A stretch of 64,000 nucleotides of DNA from Chamaecrista fasciculata (GCA_003254925.1 QANZ01017317.1:69277-133276); one strand, 5' to 3'. Counted from the first letter of the stretch, positions 14,325 through 28,927 are shown. A program made the numbers and translations. The notes: generated by a model not told the origin, from the sequence alone.

Positions 14325-14795
14325 TTATTTTAAGTAAAAATATCTCCGGTGCCTCAAACTTATGAAACAATTCTCAATTGTACCTTTTAAATCTTCTTTT
14401 TTTTTTTTTATGAATTATACTCGTAAAGTTTTGTATTTGTCTTAATTGTGTCTTAAAATTTAACGTCATCAAAACCATTAATGAAAAATATTGATATCAT
14501 GATGATGCCATGCTATCATTAACATTTTTCAGAATACAATTGACACAGATATAAAACTTTGAGAATATAATAGACACTTAAATAAAAAAGAAGAAAAAGA
14601 TCACTCGTCATTTGTATAAAACTTTGAGGATATTATCAACATCAAAATTTAGACGATACTAGGTCTTATGGTATAATTAAGAAAAATGTGAAATTTTAAG
14701 AGTATAATTAACGATAAAAAAAAAGTAGGGACATATATAACTAAGACTTACCTCATAATTTAGAGACACTGACAATAATTTTACCTTTATTTTTT
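14325..14795. mobile_element. Diverged foldback element
   Basis: The left edge (AAGTAAAAATATCTCCGGTGCC) is roughly the reverse complement of the right edge (GACACTGACAATAATTTTACCTT). Phrases such as aaaactttga and ataattgac recur in both arms. It looks like an old member of the group whose arms contain short iterated units. Boundaries are approximate. Confidence 0.4.
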
Positions 14796-14829
14796 TTTAA
14801 ATTATAAAGTTTTGGATTTTGATAAACTA

Positions 14830-15410
14830 GAAAATGGATGCACTTACCTAGTTCAACAAATGTGGGCTGCGAGAGCAAGTTGATCGTCCAAGTACCTGCA
14901 AGAACTTCACAGGGGGCCCTACGAAGAATACTCCGACGCTCAAGTTAGTGTATGAGAGATATGAGAGCAAGAGAATTCTGAGAGGTAAAGAGTAGCTAAC
15001 CTTAGTCTGCTGAGTTGAGCCCTATTTATAGAGCAGGAGGAGAGTGGTGGCCAGCGCGTGGGGCGCACCACGTAGCCAGGCACGATCTTCACCAGCGGAG
15101 GTGGTGGAGACCGAGATTTACGGAGCAAGGCAATCGTGGGTGATTGCGTGTCGTGTCGCTAGGCGGGCGTCAGGAGACTGGAGAACGTGGGTGTGACTAG
15201 GCCCGTGACCCACGATTTCCCCCAGCGAGGATTGCGGAACAAGGCAGTCGTGGGTGACTGCGTGTTAGTCTGGAGGCGCGCGCTGTGACCCGGGATGGAT
15301 AGCGACCGTCCCTAAGTGTGCAGAGGGCGCTCGATTGGCTTGAGTGCGCCTTGTCAGGTTTGGAGGGGAGAAGGGGCCCGACTCGAGAGCTATTTAAGCG
15401 TACGCCCAAA
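14830..15410. mobile_element. GC-rich LTR-like fragment
   Basis: This block is far richer in GC than its neighbours. It contains a phrase (accTGCAAGAAC, then CTCCGACGCTCAAGTTAGTG) of the sort I associate with plant gypsy LTRs in antisense, and an internal direct repeat of about 114 bp (CGGAGCAAGGCAATCGTGGG at 15121 against CGGAACAAGGCAGTCGTGGG at 15235). TATTTATAG near 15025 and TATTTAAG near 15391 are TATA-like. No retroelement protein is present. Ends are approximate. Confidence 0.45.
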
Positions 15411-16510
15411 TAGTGATGTATCAGATTTCATGTTTAAGTGGAGGAGATCGTTTTTCAATGTTGGGAATAGGATATATATGGTTGTTGGTGCATTCTTTTT
15501 TCCCTTTCTACTTCTTTCTTTTGAGTTGTGATGATAGCCATGTGCATGTAGGAGAACATGGTTGTGTGTATTTGCCTATTTGGTTGCTTGGGAAGAGTCT
15601 CACTCTAAAGGTAGTGACTTTAGAGACCCCCTCAATTATTTAGGGGACCATATGATCCATTATTTAATTAACTAATTAATTAACTTTTTGCTTTTTATTT
15701 TTTCTGTTTCTCACTCACAACTTTTTGGGTTCTTCAAATTCTTTCTCTTTCCCACCAAACAGCATTAGCCATCAGGATTTCAGTGTCCTAAAATCATTAA
15801 ATGATTCAAACATGAAATTTGTGTCACACCATCAACGACCTATCCCCTCATGTTGTATATCTTGTCTCCAAAATCAAACCATGTCTACCCCTCAATTATA
15901 TGCCATTTATTGCCCACATCCAACTCCCCACACTTGTTTATCATACAAATAGTAATGTAAAATATATTATTTTAACATTATTGACCTTCATATAAGTGGT
16001 ATGTTTATAATTCATTGTCACTAGGAGTCACATATGTTTATCTCTTCTTTAGACTCACTAAACTACTCATATATATATATATGTTAATAGTATAACTCTG
16101 ATCTGATTTATCTTTCATCCAAAAAGAACTCAAATTCTAAAAAAAGAAGAAATAAATAAAATTTTGGTCCCTTCTAGACTCTAGTCTGTAAAATATCTTG
16201 CCACTTTAGAGAAGCAAGGTAAACACAAAAAAATAGCTTCGTGGCAGGCTTGCCAAGGCAACCCCTATATTGGGCTATGGCCCGATAGATAAGGCCCATT
16301 GTTACGATTAGCTCATTGAGAGAGTTGTTTTCAACGCTTTAAAGTTTAAAGAGTTAAATTTTGTTAGATTACATAGAAAGTGGAAACTATTAACTTAAAT
16401 AAAAAAAAATTCATTTTTCAAATGCATTTCAGTATGGATAATAGGGATGATATAGATAATGTACGGATAGAATAATGGAATATCATATATATATATATAT
16501 ATATATATAT
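15411..16510. other. Intergenic, no gene seen
   Basis: Short open frames at 15413-15952 have no recognisable product. (AT)n tracts occur at 16069-16082 and 16487-16511. Nothing else is supported. Confidence 0.45.
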
Positions 16511-16914
16511 AAATTACACTTTGGTATCTTGTTCTATAGATTGATTTCACTTTGGTACTCTGTTATTTCAAAAGTGACACTTTGGTACCTTGTTCTTTGC
16601 ACCTTTAACATTTTGGTACCATGTTCTTTCGAAAGTGACATTTTGGTACTATTTTCTTTGCACCGTTAACATTTTGGTATCTTGTTCTATGGATCGATTT
16701 CACTTTAGTACCCTGTTCTTTCACGATTTGTTACCATGTTCTATCTTTGTTAGGGTACCAAAGTGTTAACGTTGCAAAAAAAAAGGTACCAAAATGTTAC
16801 ATTTATCAAAATGTTAACAATGTAAAGAACAGGGTACCAAAGTGTCACTTTTGAAAAAATATGGTACTAAAGTGAAATCGATCCACAGAACAGGGTATCA
16901 AAGTGTAATTTACC
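16511..16914. mobile_element. Foldback element, family B (GGTACC type), copy 1
   Basis: Terminal inverted repeat AAATTACACTTTGGTAT at the left against ATACCAAAGTGTAATTT (diverged by one base) at the right. The left arm is six or seven direct units of 30-31 nt, each beginning A(C/T)TTTGGTA and followed by TTGTTCT. The right arm is the complementary array. A second copy lies at 50419-50844. No coding capacity. Confidence 0.75.
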
Positions 16915-17810
16915 CATATATATAATTTATCTCTAAATTTGAGTAGATATTCAAATCGTTTTTTTGAGAGTCAATTTTATATATTTAGAATTAGTTTGAT
17001 TTGAAAATTTTTTTTTACTAATATAAAACTTATTTTCTTCAAAGTTTTTTTATTTATAACCACTAAAAAATAAAAAAATCGAAATATGAATGTAAAATTA
17101 AATTTCTCCAACATGCATAAAATGTTTAGTATTTTATCTTTACAATCTTATAATTTATGTAATATAAAATTTAACTATTATATATTTATATATATAAATT
17201 GAGTACCTCTTATTTGTTTTTAGATTCTTAATTTTTTTTTAAATTATACTGAAATCTATTTATTTTTTGCTTGAACTCAAATAAAATTGAAGAGTACACG
17301 TACAATTCCAACTAATCACTGCATAGGAAGAAGCTGCTGAGAAATTGACAAACTTGTATTCAATATCATCATGAACCAATAATTTGTGCAATATATTGTC
17401 CCTTACATTACATGCCTAATTCCCTATGACTAGAAAGTCAGCATAAGCATATGTTCTGTTCTGCTCCCAACTTTTTCATTTGTTCAAATCTTCAAACCGT
17501 ACTTTGCAATTTTGACTTAGTGGTAGCAGTTGGCTTTGCTAATTTAATCTAGAAATCGTCCTTTTCCTGCTGATGGCTTTGAAAATAATAATAATAATAT
17601 CTCATGCAACTTAAACTATAAAGATAACACCTAGAGATAATAAGGCTTTTAAATTCATCTCCTTTTTCTTTTCCTATTTGCTTTCCCTCATGGCATATAT
17701 ATATATATAAGACTATATATCTAGAAACTAAAAAACAGCCAAGCGCAAGAAGCTGTACAGCAAATAAAAAGCCTATGGAGTTATGGAGGGATTCCTCATG
17801 AGATGCTTCA
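16915..17810. other. Intergenic and ROP 3' region
   Basis: AT-rich. The distal few hundred bases should hold the 3' untranslated region of the minus-strand ROP gene, whose stop codon is at 17811-17813. No other gene is recognised. Confidence 0.45.
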
Positions 17811-19606
<1,796 letters not shown>

Positions 19607-20828
19607 TGAAATTAAAGCATTAAGCAACCCCAGAAGAGAGAAATTAAAGAAAGAAAGAAAGAAAGAAGGGGTTTTTTAGGTTGGATTTTTCAGGATGAAA
19701 CTGCTTTTGTTTTGTATTGTTTTGTTTTGGATTGATTCAGATAGAAAAGACAGACAGATTGGCATGAATTCACATGTTTCTCACTCATTTACTACTTGCT
19801 GCACCAACCACCTTTATTGTTTTTGTTTTTTTTGGTTTGGCCCCTTATTTGGGTTGAATTTTGAAAACTGAATGCATTAAGCAAGCCGTATTGCTAGGAA
19901 CCACACCTAGCCAACCAAAAAATTTAGTTCTTATTTTGTTAAATTATTTTTATTTTAAAATAAAGTCAACCTAGTTCCTAAGGCTATTACACTTCATATT
20001 ACTGTTTAGTCAGATACATAAAACTTTACAAAATGAATTTGTTTGACTTAGCAATCAAAGCATTTGCCCCTATTATGATCTCTAATTCTCTATAACAGTT
20101 AAGTAAAATAAAGATTTCAGCTTGCTTCAATCTGGTGAAGGTTTAAAATTTAAATAGAACTTTCTACCGGAAAAAAAAAATAAAACAGACCTATATAGCC
20201 AAGGTGGAGTAATAGTTTTTCATCAAATTAGCCAAGTCAAGCTATTGTTGCTTTATTTTGATGAGAAATATTAAATTCTTTGATAAATGAACGGATTCAG
20301 TAGAAATTCTTATGATGGGTATGTATAATACTATCTTATTTGTATAATACCTAATAATTTGAAAAAAAAAACATTATATCATGTAAGTCTCATAATACCA
20401 TATTTATTAAGTGGAAATGAAAGATTAATTAGTACTGGCTGTGACTTAATTAAGAGCTATAGTACTTTTGATTTTTGGCTTTTACTTAGAAAGTCTTCCA
20501 CTTAATTAGCTACATGGGCTGAGTTTGTGAAAAAAAAAAGAGAAAAAGGGCTAGCTAGGGCTCTCCTCTGTAGACAAGGTTTATTATATATGTTTCTCTA
20601 AAAAAAAAGTGCTCAATTTACTTTCAATGTTATCAAATATTTAATTTATTTATATTCATTGATTTATTTGATAAACTTATTACAAAATTTACAACAAAGA
20701 AAATTATGGAGTGGATCCCCTATAGTGTCCCAAATTGGTTGAAATTCCACTTTTGGATTCCAATTTTTGAAGTTTGTCTGTTTTGAGAATTGCCCATCAA
20801 GGCTCGACTACCTTAATTATTATTTTTA
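19607..20828. other. ROP upstream region and intergenic
   Basis: The first 100-150 bases upstream of the minus-strand ROP start carry a GAAA repeat (19646-19668), probably leader. The rest is AT-rich and no gene is recognised. Confidence 0.45.
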
Positions 20829-21190
20829 GGTCAAAATGCACAAACACTCCCTGAGTTTTAGGTAAGGTGCACATAACACCCCTGAGTTTTAAAATTGTGC
20901 AAAGAGTACCCCTGAGTTTTTAATTTGAGCAATTAACATTCTTCTTTAGTTTTAAAATTGATTTTCGTCCCCCAAATGTTTTAATTTTTTACTTTTATCC
21001 TATCATAAAAGTAAAAGAACTTTAATGTAAAACATTAAAACATTTGGGGGACGAAAATCAATTTTAAAATTAAAGAAGGGTGTTAATTGCTCAAATTAAA
21101 AACTCAGGGGTACTCTTTGCACAATTTTAAAACTCAGGGGTGTTATGTGCACCTTATCTAAAACTCAAGAAGTGTTTGTGCATTTTAGCC
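20829..21190. mobile_element. Foldback element with CCCCTGAGTTTT units
   Basis: Near-perfect long inverted repeat of about 362 bp. The left end GGTCAAAATGCACAAACAC pairs with the right end GTGTTTGTGCATTTTAGCC. Each arm has three iterations of a unit of about 30 nt containing CCCTGAGTTTT(A). The centre pairs CGTCCCCCAAATGTTTTAA with its complement. Young by arm similarity. Class unknown. Confidence 0.75.
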
Positions 21191-21540
21191 TTATTTTTAT
21201 TACGTACAAGGCCATTCCTAATGGCTAATGAAGTGAAGGGCATTTTAGGTAAAGTCAACAAATAAACCCATAAGTATTGATTAGTGAAATATCAATTTAT
21301 AGACATTTGTTAGCCTTTTAATTATACCTAATAAATGTGATCTTGTGACTCACATGATGTATAATAATAAAATTAATTTGAAAATGACTGAATATTCATA
21401 AATGAGATGTTACAACTTTCAATATAAATACATCAAAAAAATTTTCTGGATTGAATTCACGTGCCGTTCGTGTTTCAGTCAAATAACTTAAGGCTTTGTG
21501 ACTTTAATGAAAGTAATTAAGGGTACGTTGGAGTTATAAT

Positions 21541-23678
21541 TGTTGGAGAATTATAGAGCAGCGCAGCGGGAGAAAACAAAAAAAAAACTTTAAAATCGCA
21601 TATACTTTATAATTCCCTTCCCGGATCCACTAATTGCATTTATTCTAGTAAGAGGAGAGGTATACCTAAAATCAATCGGTAGCTTTCAACTTGCGAATCC
21701 AAGAAGTCCATTGGAACGTGTCCTTCCTCTGCCAGTAATCCACACGAGCAGTTTGGCAGACCCCCAGGTGCTAGCTTCCTTCTCTTCTCCTAGAGAATCA
21801 GGGAACCCAATCTACGATTCTTGAATGCTCAAGAACAATTCTTGAAGCTTCAAGAAAAGTGGCGCACAACTCTCACATAAACCCTAAACTTTTTAGGGTT
21901 TTGTCACACCTTTCTCTCTCTAGGAAATTAGTCGACTTTCTCTCTCTTTTGGAAGTAGTCAACTTTCTCTCTTTAAAATTAGGTCAAGTCGAATTTTTAT
22001 CCTCTTGTGAAGAAGTGTCGGCAAGTCGACTTTCTCTTTGGTATTTATAGAGTTGCTCTTGAAATTAGGGAATTGATAATTATAATTAGGGAATCCATAA
22101 ATTAGTGAATTATCAAATTATAAAATTATAAGATTACATTAATATTATAATTTAGGACTTGAATTCTTAATTAAAATATTACATTAATATCTTAATTTGA
22201 ATTCAAAATGCAATCTTGAGATTCAAAATGCAAGATCAAATCTTTCACATGGACCCCACAAGAATGCGCCATCTCCCTCCTTATTTTTTAAGGAATTTAA
22301 TAAATCAAAATAACAACCCTAACTCTTAGGAAGTTATAACCAACTTATTAATTCCCTAACAATATTGAATTAAAGTATTACCCTAATATCTTAATTCAAA
22401 ATTTGAATCTTGAAATCAAAATCAAATCTTGAATTGAAATTCAAATCTTGATTTTAATTAACAAAACATTTTCATTAATTAAAAACAAGAAACATGAGGC
22501 ACCACCCTCCTTCCTTGTTATCCTAATATTGGAGAATTTAATAAATCAATAATCCCCTAACTTTTATGAAGGTTATTTAATTTATTATTCCCTAATATTT
22601 TAAACAAGAATTTAATTGTAAATAGATTAATCAAATTAACTATTTAACAATTAATATATTTAAACTTGTCTAACAAATTTAAATATCATAAACGTAGATA
22701 TTATTTAAGACAAGACTTCATGTCCTAAGACATTCAACTTTGTCTTAAATCGTGTCACTAAAGTGACCCACGAATTAACCCTAATTCGTGTCCCATTGCG
22801 GTGTCTTGATCATGCTCATGTGTGACCCAGCAGGCCTCACGTGAAGTTGGCAACAAACCATCCCTATGACTCACAAGTCGAGAGCGGACTCTAGCAAGCC
22901 ATCACGACTACCCAAAACACGTGAGTTATCGTTTTAACAAAACCGATTTAACCTTAGTACACCTTGTCATTATTCCTATTGTCACACGATATTTTGGTCA
23001 TGGATAAAGCATGGGAAAATCATCCTTATTCCAAACCACAACTTTCTCGATTCCTTGAGTTAGTCCCATTTCCCTGTGTGGCCACACATTCCTTGGACAG
23101 ACTCATCGAGGGGCACAGTTAAATATCTCTCATCTTAATGAGGGACAAAATTCCTTATTGGTCAACCACATTCCTCAGCACGGTAAATAACCAAACTCGT
23201 ACCTAGTCTGTATGGCCACCCTGTTACGGGAAACGTTGGACTAGGCCAAAGTTCGACATCTACAACACCGAAATAGTCAAGACCTCAGGTCTAAGGGCAT
23301 CGTGACAGGTGTACAGGAGAGACTAGCTTATGATTAAACTCATGCAGGACTCTTCGGGTCGGTCTAGCAATCTGTAACCCATTATATAATTGCACCATGA
23401 CTCTCGAGAAGCATCACATGCGTGTATCTCTATACATCGAGGTCATGCTGGTCTTGGTTCATTCACGTTCCCGCGAGAATGATCGACCAGGGACAATTTA
23501 GACTAATTATCACATAATTAATCAAGGTCTGTTATCACAGTAAACATGTTAATAATATGATAACAAGATAATTTATCATTTATAAATTAATTAAAATAAT
23601 ATGTTCAAACAAACATATATATATATATATAAAATAATTGGTCATAGGGCACAATCTATTATGTACCTAACTCAACAT
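21541..23678. mobile_element. Candidate solo LTR or retroelement remnant
   Basis: A segment of about 2.1 kb, less AT-rich than its surroundings, that begins TGTTGGAGAATTATAG and ends CCTAACTCAACA, consistent with the TG...CA ends of LTRs. It contains no retroelement protein, and I found no matching target duplication (ATAAT against TTAAC). The middle is a block of AATCTTGAATTGAAATTC-like direct repeats. Alternative: a non-LTR repeat of unknown class. Confidence 0.35.
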
Positions 23679-24370
23679 TAACCAAATATTCCAGGAGACT
23701 TATGCTATAAAACACTCAATGGCTAAAACAATTTATTGTGTATGCACCGTACACATTTTGATTAATAGTTTAGATTCAATAGTGACGAAGGTAGATAGTT
23801 CAAACTATGGAACTTTTCAAATCAATTTCTTACTCCACTATAGGGAAAAAACGACACAACTCAAATATATATATATGGATATTTTGAGTCTGTAAGCTTA
23901 ATATATACGGATGTTACCCCATATTATTATTGGCGTGATTATTTTTTGGGTTTACATTTCTCTTCTTTAATTTAGCTAAAATCTAAAATGTAAGTCTCAG
24001 TTAACATTGAGAATAGTTTCCCGAGAGTAAGCTATTTAGCATTATGAAGTCTATAGGCTGAAAAATTGAATATGTGATAGAATGAATATAAATATATAAA
24101 AAATATATGTAGAGGAGACAATAATGATTAATTAGAGGCATTAGCTTCATCATAATGAGTGTGTAGTAGAGGGCTCCTTTAGTCCTTTGTGATGATGATG
24201 ATGATGAAGATGGTTGTCTATTTACTTGGTTGGAATGTTCATTTTCCTCTTGGGATTGTCCTTTCTGTTATGTTTTGATCAGGAAAAAAATTTAGCATAG
24301 AAGAATAAAATTGTCTAGGTGAAAGTCTGTTTTTGCCTTTCTTTTCATTTTTAACTCACAGAAGAGTGGA
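23679..24370. other. Intergenic, no gene seen
   Basis: AT-rich, with a short GAT repeat at about 24190-24212. No gene recognised. Confidence 0.45.
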
Positions 24371-24530
24371 TGGAAATGATTTTGACTATATTGGAGATTA
24401 AAACAGAACAGAAAAAATTCAAGGGACTATATTGGAAATGATTTTGTCTAGGCATTTAACGATCAAATTTTTTGACTATATTGGAGATTAAAACAGAACA
24501 GAAAAAATTCAAGGGACTAAAACGGAATCA
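24371..24530. repeat. 90-bp tandem duplication upstream of the HIG1 gene
   Basis: The phrase TTTGACTATATTGGAGATTA with about 30 further bases of flank occurs at 24381 and again at 24471, a period of 90 bp. A phrase of the foldback kind (GGGACCAAAATAAGG, near 24546) follows, so this may be a rearranged half of such an element. It ends only about 200 bp before the start codon of the next gene. Confidence 0.65.
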
Positions 24531-24736
24531 TGGACAAACATTAGGGACCAAAATAAGGTTTTGGCCAATTTGATATTTGTCCATCGTCATTATTTCATCA
24601 AATTACAGAGGTTGAGAGGATCCATTTTCCCAAGAATCAGGTTCGAATCGCATTTACACGCTTCAGATCAATTAGGGTTCAGCCTCTTTCGTCGTCGGTT
24701 TGATCTGTGTTCTCTCTCGATCCAATATCGTCGTGA

Positions 24737-26011
24737 ATGGAGAAGATGGGTAGTGCCGAACCCATTTCGGAAGGTATTTTTGAAGAGAAGAAGCGCGTCA
24801 GGAACCCTTTAGTCCCCATAGGTAAAACCTATATCTTTGTTTTATGTGGATTTCACTTTTTCTGTTTAATTTTATAGCTTTCTTTTAATTGAATTTGATT
24901 CATGGAAACAAGAAGTTAACGGATTTGGAAGTTCATTTAGTCTTGATTTTCCGCTAACTCAAAGGGAGAGTAGAAAAAGGTTGTTATTGCAAGATTTTGA
25001 GAAATATATGACGGAGAAATTTCAGAGGTTAGAATCAATTTTTGGTTTGGTCCACTTAAGGAGTCAGTAATTTCTGAAATATGACTTAGTAGGGCTGTTT
25101 CTTAGAAACACTGGTCCTGGATTGCAGCTGCATGAGTGGAAAGGCGCATGTAAATACTGAATACATGAGCGGAGTGGCTTTGGATTAAGAAACTAACCTC
25201 TAATTTAGTGTTGCTCTTCTAGCTGATTAATGTTTAAGGCCCGGTTTCAGAATGGCTTAGCTTTTGCTTATGTTTTTACTTTCACCAAAAAATTAAACTT
25301 ATTTTGATGAAATGCCAGACGTGCTTTTAAAGATCACAGTAGTTTTAATCATATCAGGATTTTATTGAAGTGTAGTTTAAATGCTATGCATTGCTCTTTC
25401 TGCTATACTTAAAGCACTTCTTCTGATATCTGGCCCCTTACTTCATGATTCATAGTCCTTTTGGCCCTAAATTTGCCCATCCAACCAGGATATATTGTCT
25501 TGAGGTCTCTTAAAGCATGATTATATGAGATATCAATTCAATTCACTGAGGTTGCAAACTATTTTGCATGACACTTGAGTTTAACAAGTCTCAATGTGAT
25601 ACTGATAAAACCAGTTTACTAGGTTGCTGAGAGTTTGATATGAGTTATAAAGGGGTTTTCTCTGGACCTTTCTAATCAATGCCATTATCCATCCTGCAAG
25701 CCAGTGTGAAAGGCAAAATTGTTATCTGTCTGAAGTCTGAACCTAAAAAAAAAGGGGGGCCAAAAGGAACTAGGCAATGTCAAATTAACTGCTATATGCT
25801 CTGTGATTACATTGGTTTGTTGGTTTCAGGTGCATTTGTTACTGCTGGTGTGCTCACGGCTGGCCTAATTAGTTTTAGACGAGGTAATTCTCACTTGGGG
25901 CAGAAATTGATGAGGGCACGTGTTGTTGTCCAAGGTGCCACGGTGGCACTCATGGTTGGCACTGCATACTATTATGGAGATAATCCATGGCAGTCAAGTA
26001 AAACTTTATGA
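24737..26011 (+). CDS. HIG1-domain (hypoxia-induced / Rcf1-like) mitochondrial protein, 2 exons
   Basis: Small inner-mitochondrial-membrane protein of the HIG1 domain family; yeast Rcf1 relatives help assemble respiratory complexes III and IV, and the role here is inferred from family. Exons 24737-24821 and 25830-26011 join in frame (GT-AG) to 88 residues. The first 28 residues read MEKMGSAEPISEG then a charged run ending RNPLVPI. The HIG1 domain follows: two hydrophobic segments (GAFVTAGVLTAGLISF and GATVALMVGTAYYYG) separated by the conserved loop with LGQKLMRARVVVQG. The second Met (residue 4) is an alternative start. A possible donor (GTAAAA) just before the stop leaves room for a slightly different C-terminus. 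The 1-kb intron holds no recognised feature. Confidence 0.88.
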
Positions 26012-26520
26012 TTGCTCTTTCCTTTTTTTGGTCTTGGTTGTATAATGTTGAGATTTTGGTCATTAAAGGATCAAACTCCCTGCCAAGATCACCTTAATCC
26101 TGAAATTTTCGTAAGAATGACTACACTGTTGAGTTCTGATCAACACAGTTGGATAAATAGTTCATTTGAATATCTTATCATGTAACTAACTATATAATAA
26201 GTACTGTTGACAAATGTTGTTATCCTCTTTTTGTTGTTGTGTAAGAAAGAAATAAGTCATTCTCTGATTGTGATGTTGGATAATTTGAATATCAAAGATA
26301 AAGTGTTGGAGATGAGAGGTGTGAAAAGCTAACAAGCAAATAATATCTTCTCTCTCTGTGTAATGGGTGTGTATGGGTTTTGTTGAGTATTACTAGATTT
26401 TCCTCCAAAAGCATGATGAATAAATGTTTTCAATAGTTTAACAGTCTATTTATATTTGGCAGAAAAGAAAAGCTTTTATTTATCTGATGAGACCATGCAC
26501 CCTACCAAATAAAATCTTGG
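26012..26520. other. HIG1 3' region and intergenic
   Basis: The 3' untranslated region of the HIG1 gene is expected at its left. No second gene or structured repeat is recognised. Confidence 0.45.
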
Positions 26521-27056
26521 TTAAATAGTCATTTTGGTCCTCAAATTATAGGGTAAGTTTCATTTTGATCCTCAAACTATTTTTTGTTCCGTTTTGGTCT
26601 TCAAACTATTTTTTGTTCTATTTTGGTCCTAAAATTATGGGATTAGTTTCATTTTAGTCCTCGAACTATTTTTTGTTCCGTTTTGATCTTCAAAATGTGA
26701 TTTCATATGGTTTTTACCATTACTTCTAACCTTGACAATTAAGATTGATTGTTTCTCATTCATACGTGTAACAAAATGAAGAAGAAAACCTTCATTTTAA
26801 TCATAAATTGGAGATGAATTTATGGTTGATTTTTCTTTTATTTCTCTCTTTGTCAAATCACATATTATAAGTTTGATGACTAAAATGAAACAAATATGAA
26901 AGTTTGATGATTAAAATAGACCAAATTTGAAAGTTTGAAGATCAAAATGAAACAAATGTGAAAGTTTGAGGATTAAAATGGAAAAAAATAGTTTGAGAGC
27001 CAATATGAAACTAATACCGATAGTTTGAGCCTTTGAGGATCAAAATGACTATTTAA
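26521..27056. mobile_element. Foldback element with TTTTGGTCCTCAAA units
   Basis: A perfect 16-bp terminal inverted repeat, TTAAATAGTCATTTTG at 26521 and its complement at 27041-27056. The left arm has five or six direct units of 29-31 nt beginning TTTTGGTC(C/T)TCAAA; the right arm has the complementary units (GAGGATTAAAATG, GAAGATCAAAATG). The middle (26700-26870) is unique. No coding capacity. Confidence 0.75.
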
Positions 27057-28607
27057 TCAAACATCTTTTTCTTTTTGTGTACTTAATTTTATAATACAAA
27101 TATAATTTATGCCATTATCAAAAAAGGTTAGTGAGAGATAAGCAGTACAAACTTTGCAATGTGCATAAACTATAACTGAAAGAGACGCTATCGTTTGTAG
27201 GAGAGCTTAACAATTACAGCATTCGTAAGATTTTTTGTTCTTTCTTCTGTTTTGGGGGACAAAATTGCATTTCGCAAGATATTTTGAAAATTGTTCGAAA
27301 TATATATAAATTGTGTGGCAAAACTAATAAAGCCTTTGTAAAAGTCATATAAACTAGAACATTGTGTTTTTTTAAGGGGCCTTGAATATAAACTAGTACA
27401 TTATGTTGACACAATTACGAAAACATAAGGCCATAAGGCCGAAAGGTCATATCCGGATAGCCCCATTACGTTATTAGTCCATTGTGTTGCCATAATTACG
27501 AAAACAAATTACAGATAATTATTAGTCAATTTTTTATTTGATTAGTAATTAGTTGTGTTAATCTATCTATATAAGAGAGTAAATTTTTCTTTAAAAAGAT
27601 AATGGCCAAATTTAAATAAGAAAAATATTTTTTATAAAAAAATAATTTACTGTACTATCTATTGATCAACTATGAATCCATGATCAACATAAAAATAATT
27701 ATTTATATTATTAGTAAATATTTATCATTTGAGTTTACATGATATAATGCAAACGATAAATTTAAATCCGTAGATGGTATGGTGTAAATTTTTTAATTAA
27801 ACTTTATATGATGAACCAAACAAGTCATAAATGAAAGTTATTGACTTTCCTTTTGTCCTCTAGGTCAAATTTTGACAAAATCTAATGTAAAAATTAAAAT
27901 CAAAATCTTGTTTTTAAAGATAAATCCAATTTCTTAATTCTCTATAACTGACCATACTTTAATTTAAGGCTGGTGAATTCGACATAATGACTGGAATCTC
28001 CTTGAGTCAGTGAAAGGAAAGTTGATAAAACTTACAAATAAACAAGGTAATCTACATTATCTATTAAATTATTTGCAATCTACAACTTATTCTATTAATA
28101 TAAAGGAGTAGATAAGATAAAACTTAAAAAGTTGATACCAAAAAAGAAAGAAATCATGATAAATTAAAGAAGTATAAATCAAAACAGGTTGTCCATATCC
28201 AAATTCAAAGGCTTAAGTTTTAAGAATTTTTTTAAAAAAATTCTGTAAAAAAAAAAAAGAATTTTTAAAAATGACACCATTGATTAGAATGCCGTGAAAG
28301 CTTGGTTGCCACGTTGATGTAACTTTTTAACAACACGTGCTAATGGGCCACGTTGAACATTCTTTCTTTCTTTATTGTTTGAGAAAATAAATTTTTGATC
28401 TCTAAGATCAAAGAATTAATTTTTACATAATAAATAATAAATTTAAAAATATAAAATATAAAATTAGTACAAACTCAAAAGTTTAAAATCGATTTAAATT
28501 TACTAACAAGTGTTTGGTATAGTGATTTGACGAGTTACATCTTAAAAAAAGAATTCAAATTTGATCCTTAAAGTCGACATTGTTAACATCGTTTTGTCTC
28601 TAAAACC
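27057..28607. other. AT-rich intergenic, no gene seen
   Basis: About 1.5 kb without a recognised gene. A short direct duplication (ACTAGAACATTGTG / ACTAGTACATTATG, and a CGAAAACA phrase twice) lies at 27350-27510. Confidence 0.45.
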
Positions 28608-28618
28608 CTATCTATGTA

Positions 28619-28800
28619 GGATTTGGATCCTCTAGAGTTCTTTCCCATGCATTTCTTGTGGAGTTAGACTAAAAATATGGATTCCATGAAATAAAAATAT
28701 ACAAAAATTAAATTTCCTTTTTCTCTCTCTTCTTTTCTCTTCCTTTCTCTCTCATACTCTACAAGAAATGTAGAGAAAGAAACTCTAGAGGATCCATTTC
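28619..28800. mobile_element. Mutator-like MITE with 11-bp target duplication
   Basis: Element of about 182 bp with ends GGATTTGGATCCTCTAGAG and CTCTAGAGGATCCATTTC (inverted). It is flanked by the direct repeat CTATCTATGTA at 28608-28618 and 28801-28811. A duplication of 9-11 bp is typical of Mutator elements. A related element, with GGATC(T/C)TCT ends, lies at 60227-60420. Confidence 0.7.
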
Positions 28801-28927
28801 CTATCTATGTATTGAACCTGAATCTTCTAACCTAGGATGTAACTCATAACCATTATACCAAACACTTGTCGGTGAAAAAAAATCTATTTAAATTTAATGA
28901 CTAAACTATCAACAATTATATTTTTAA

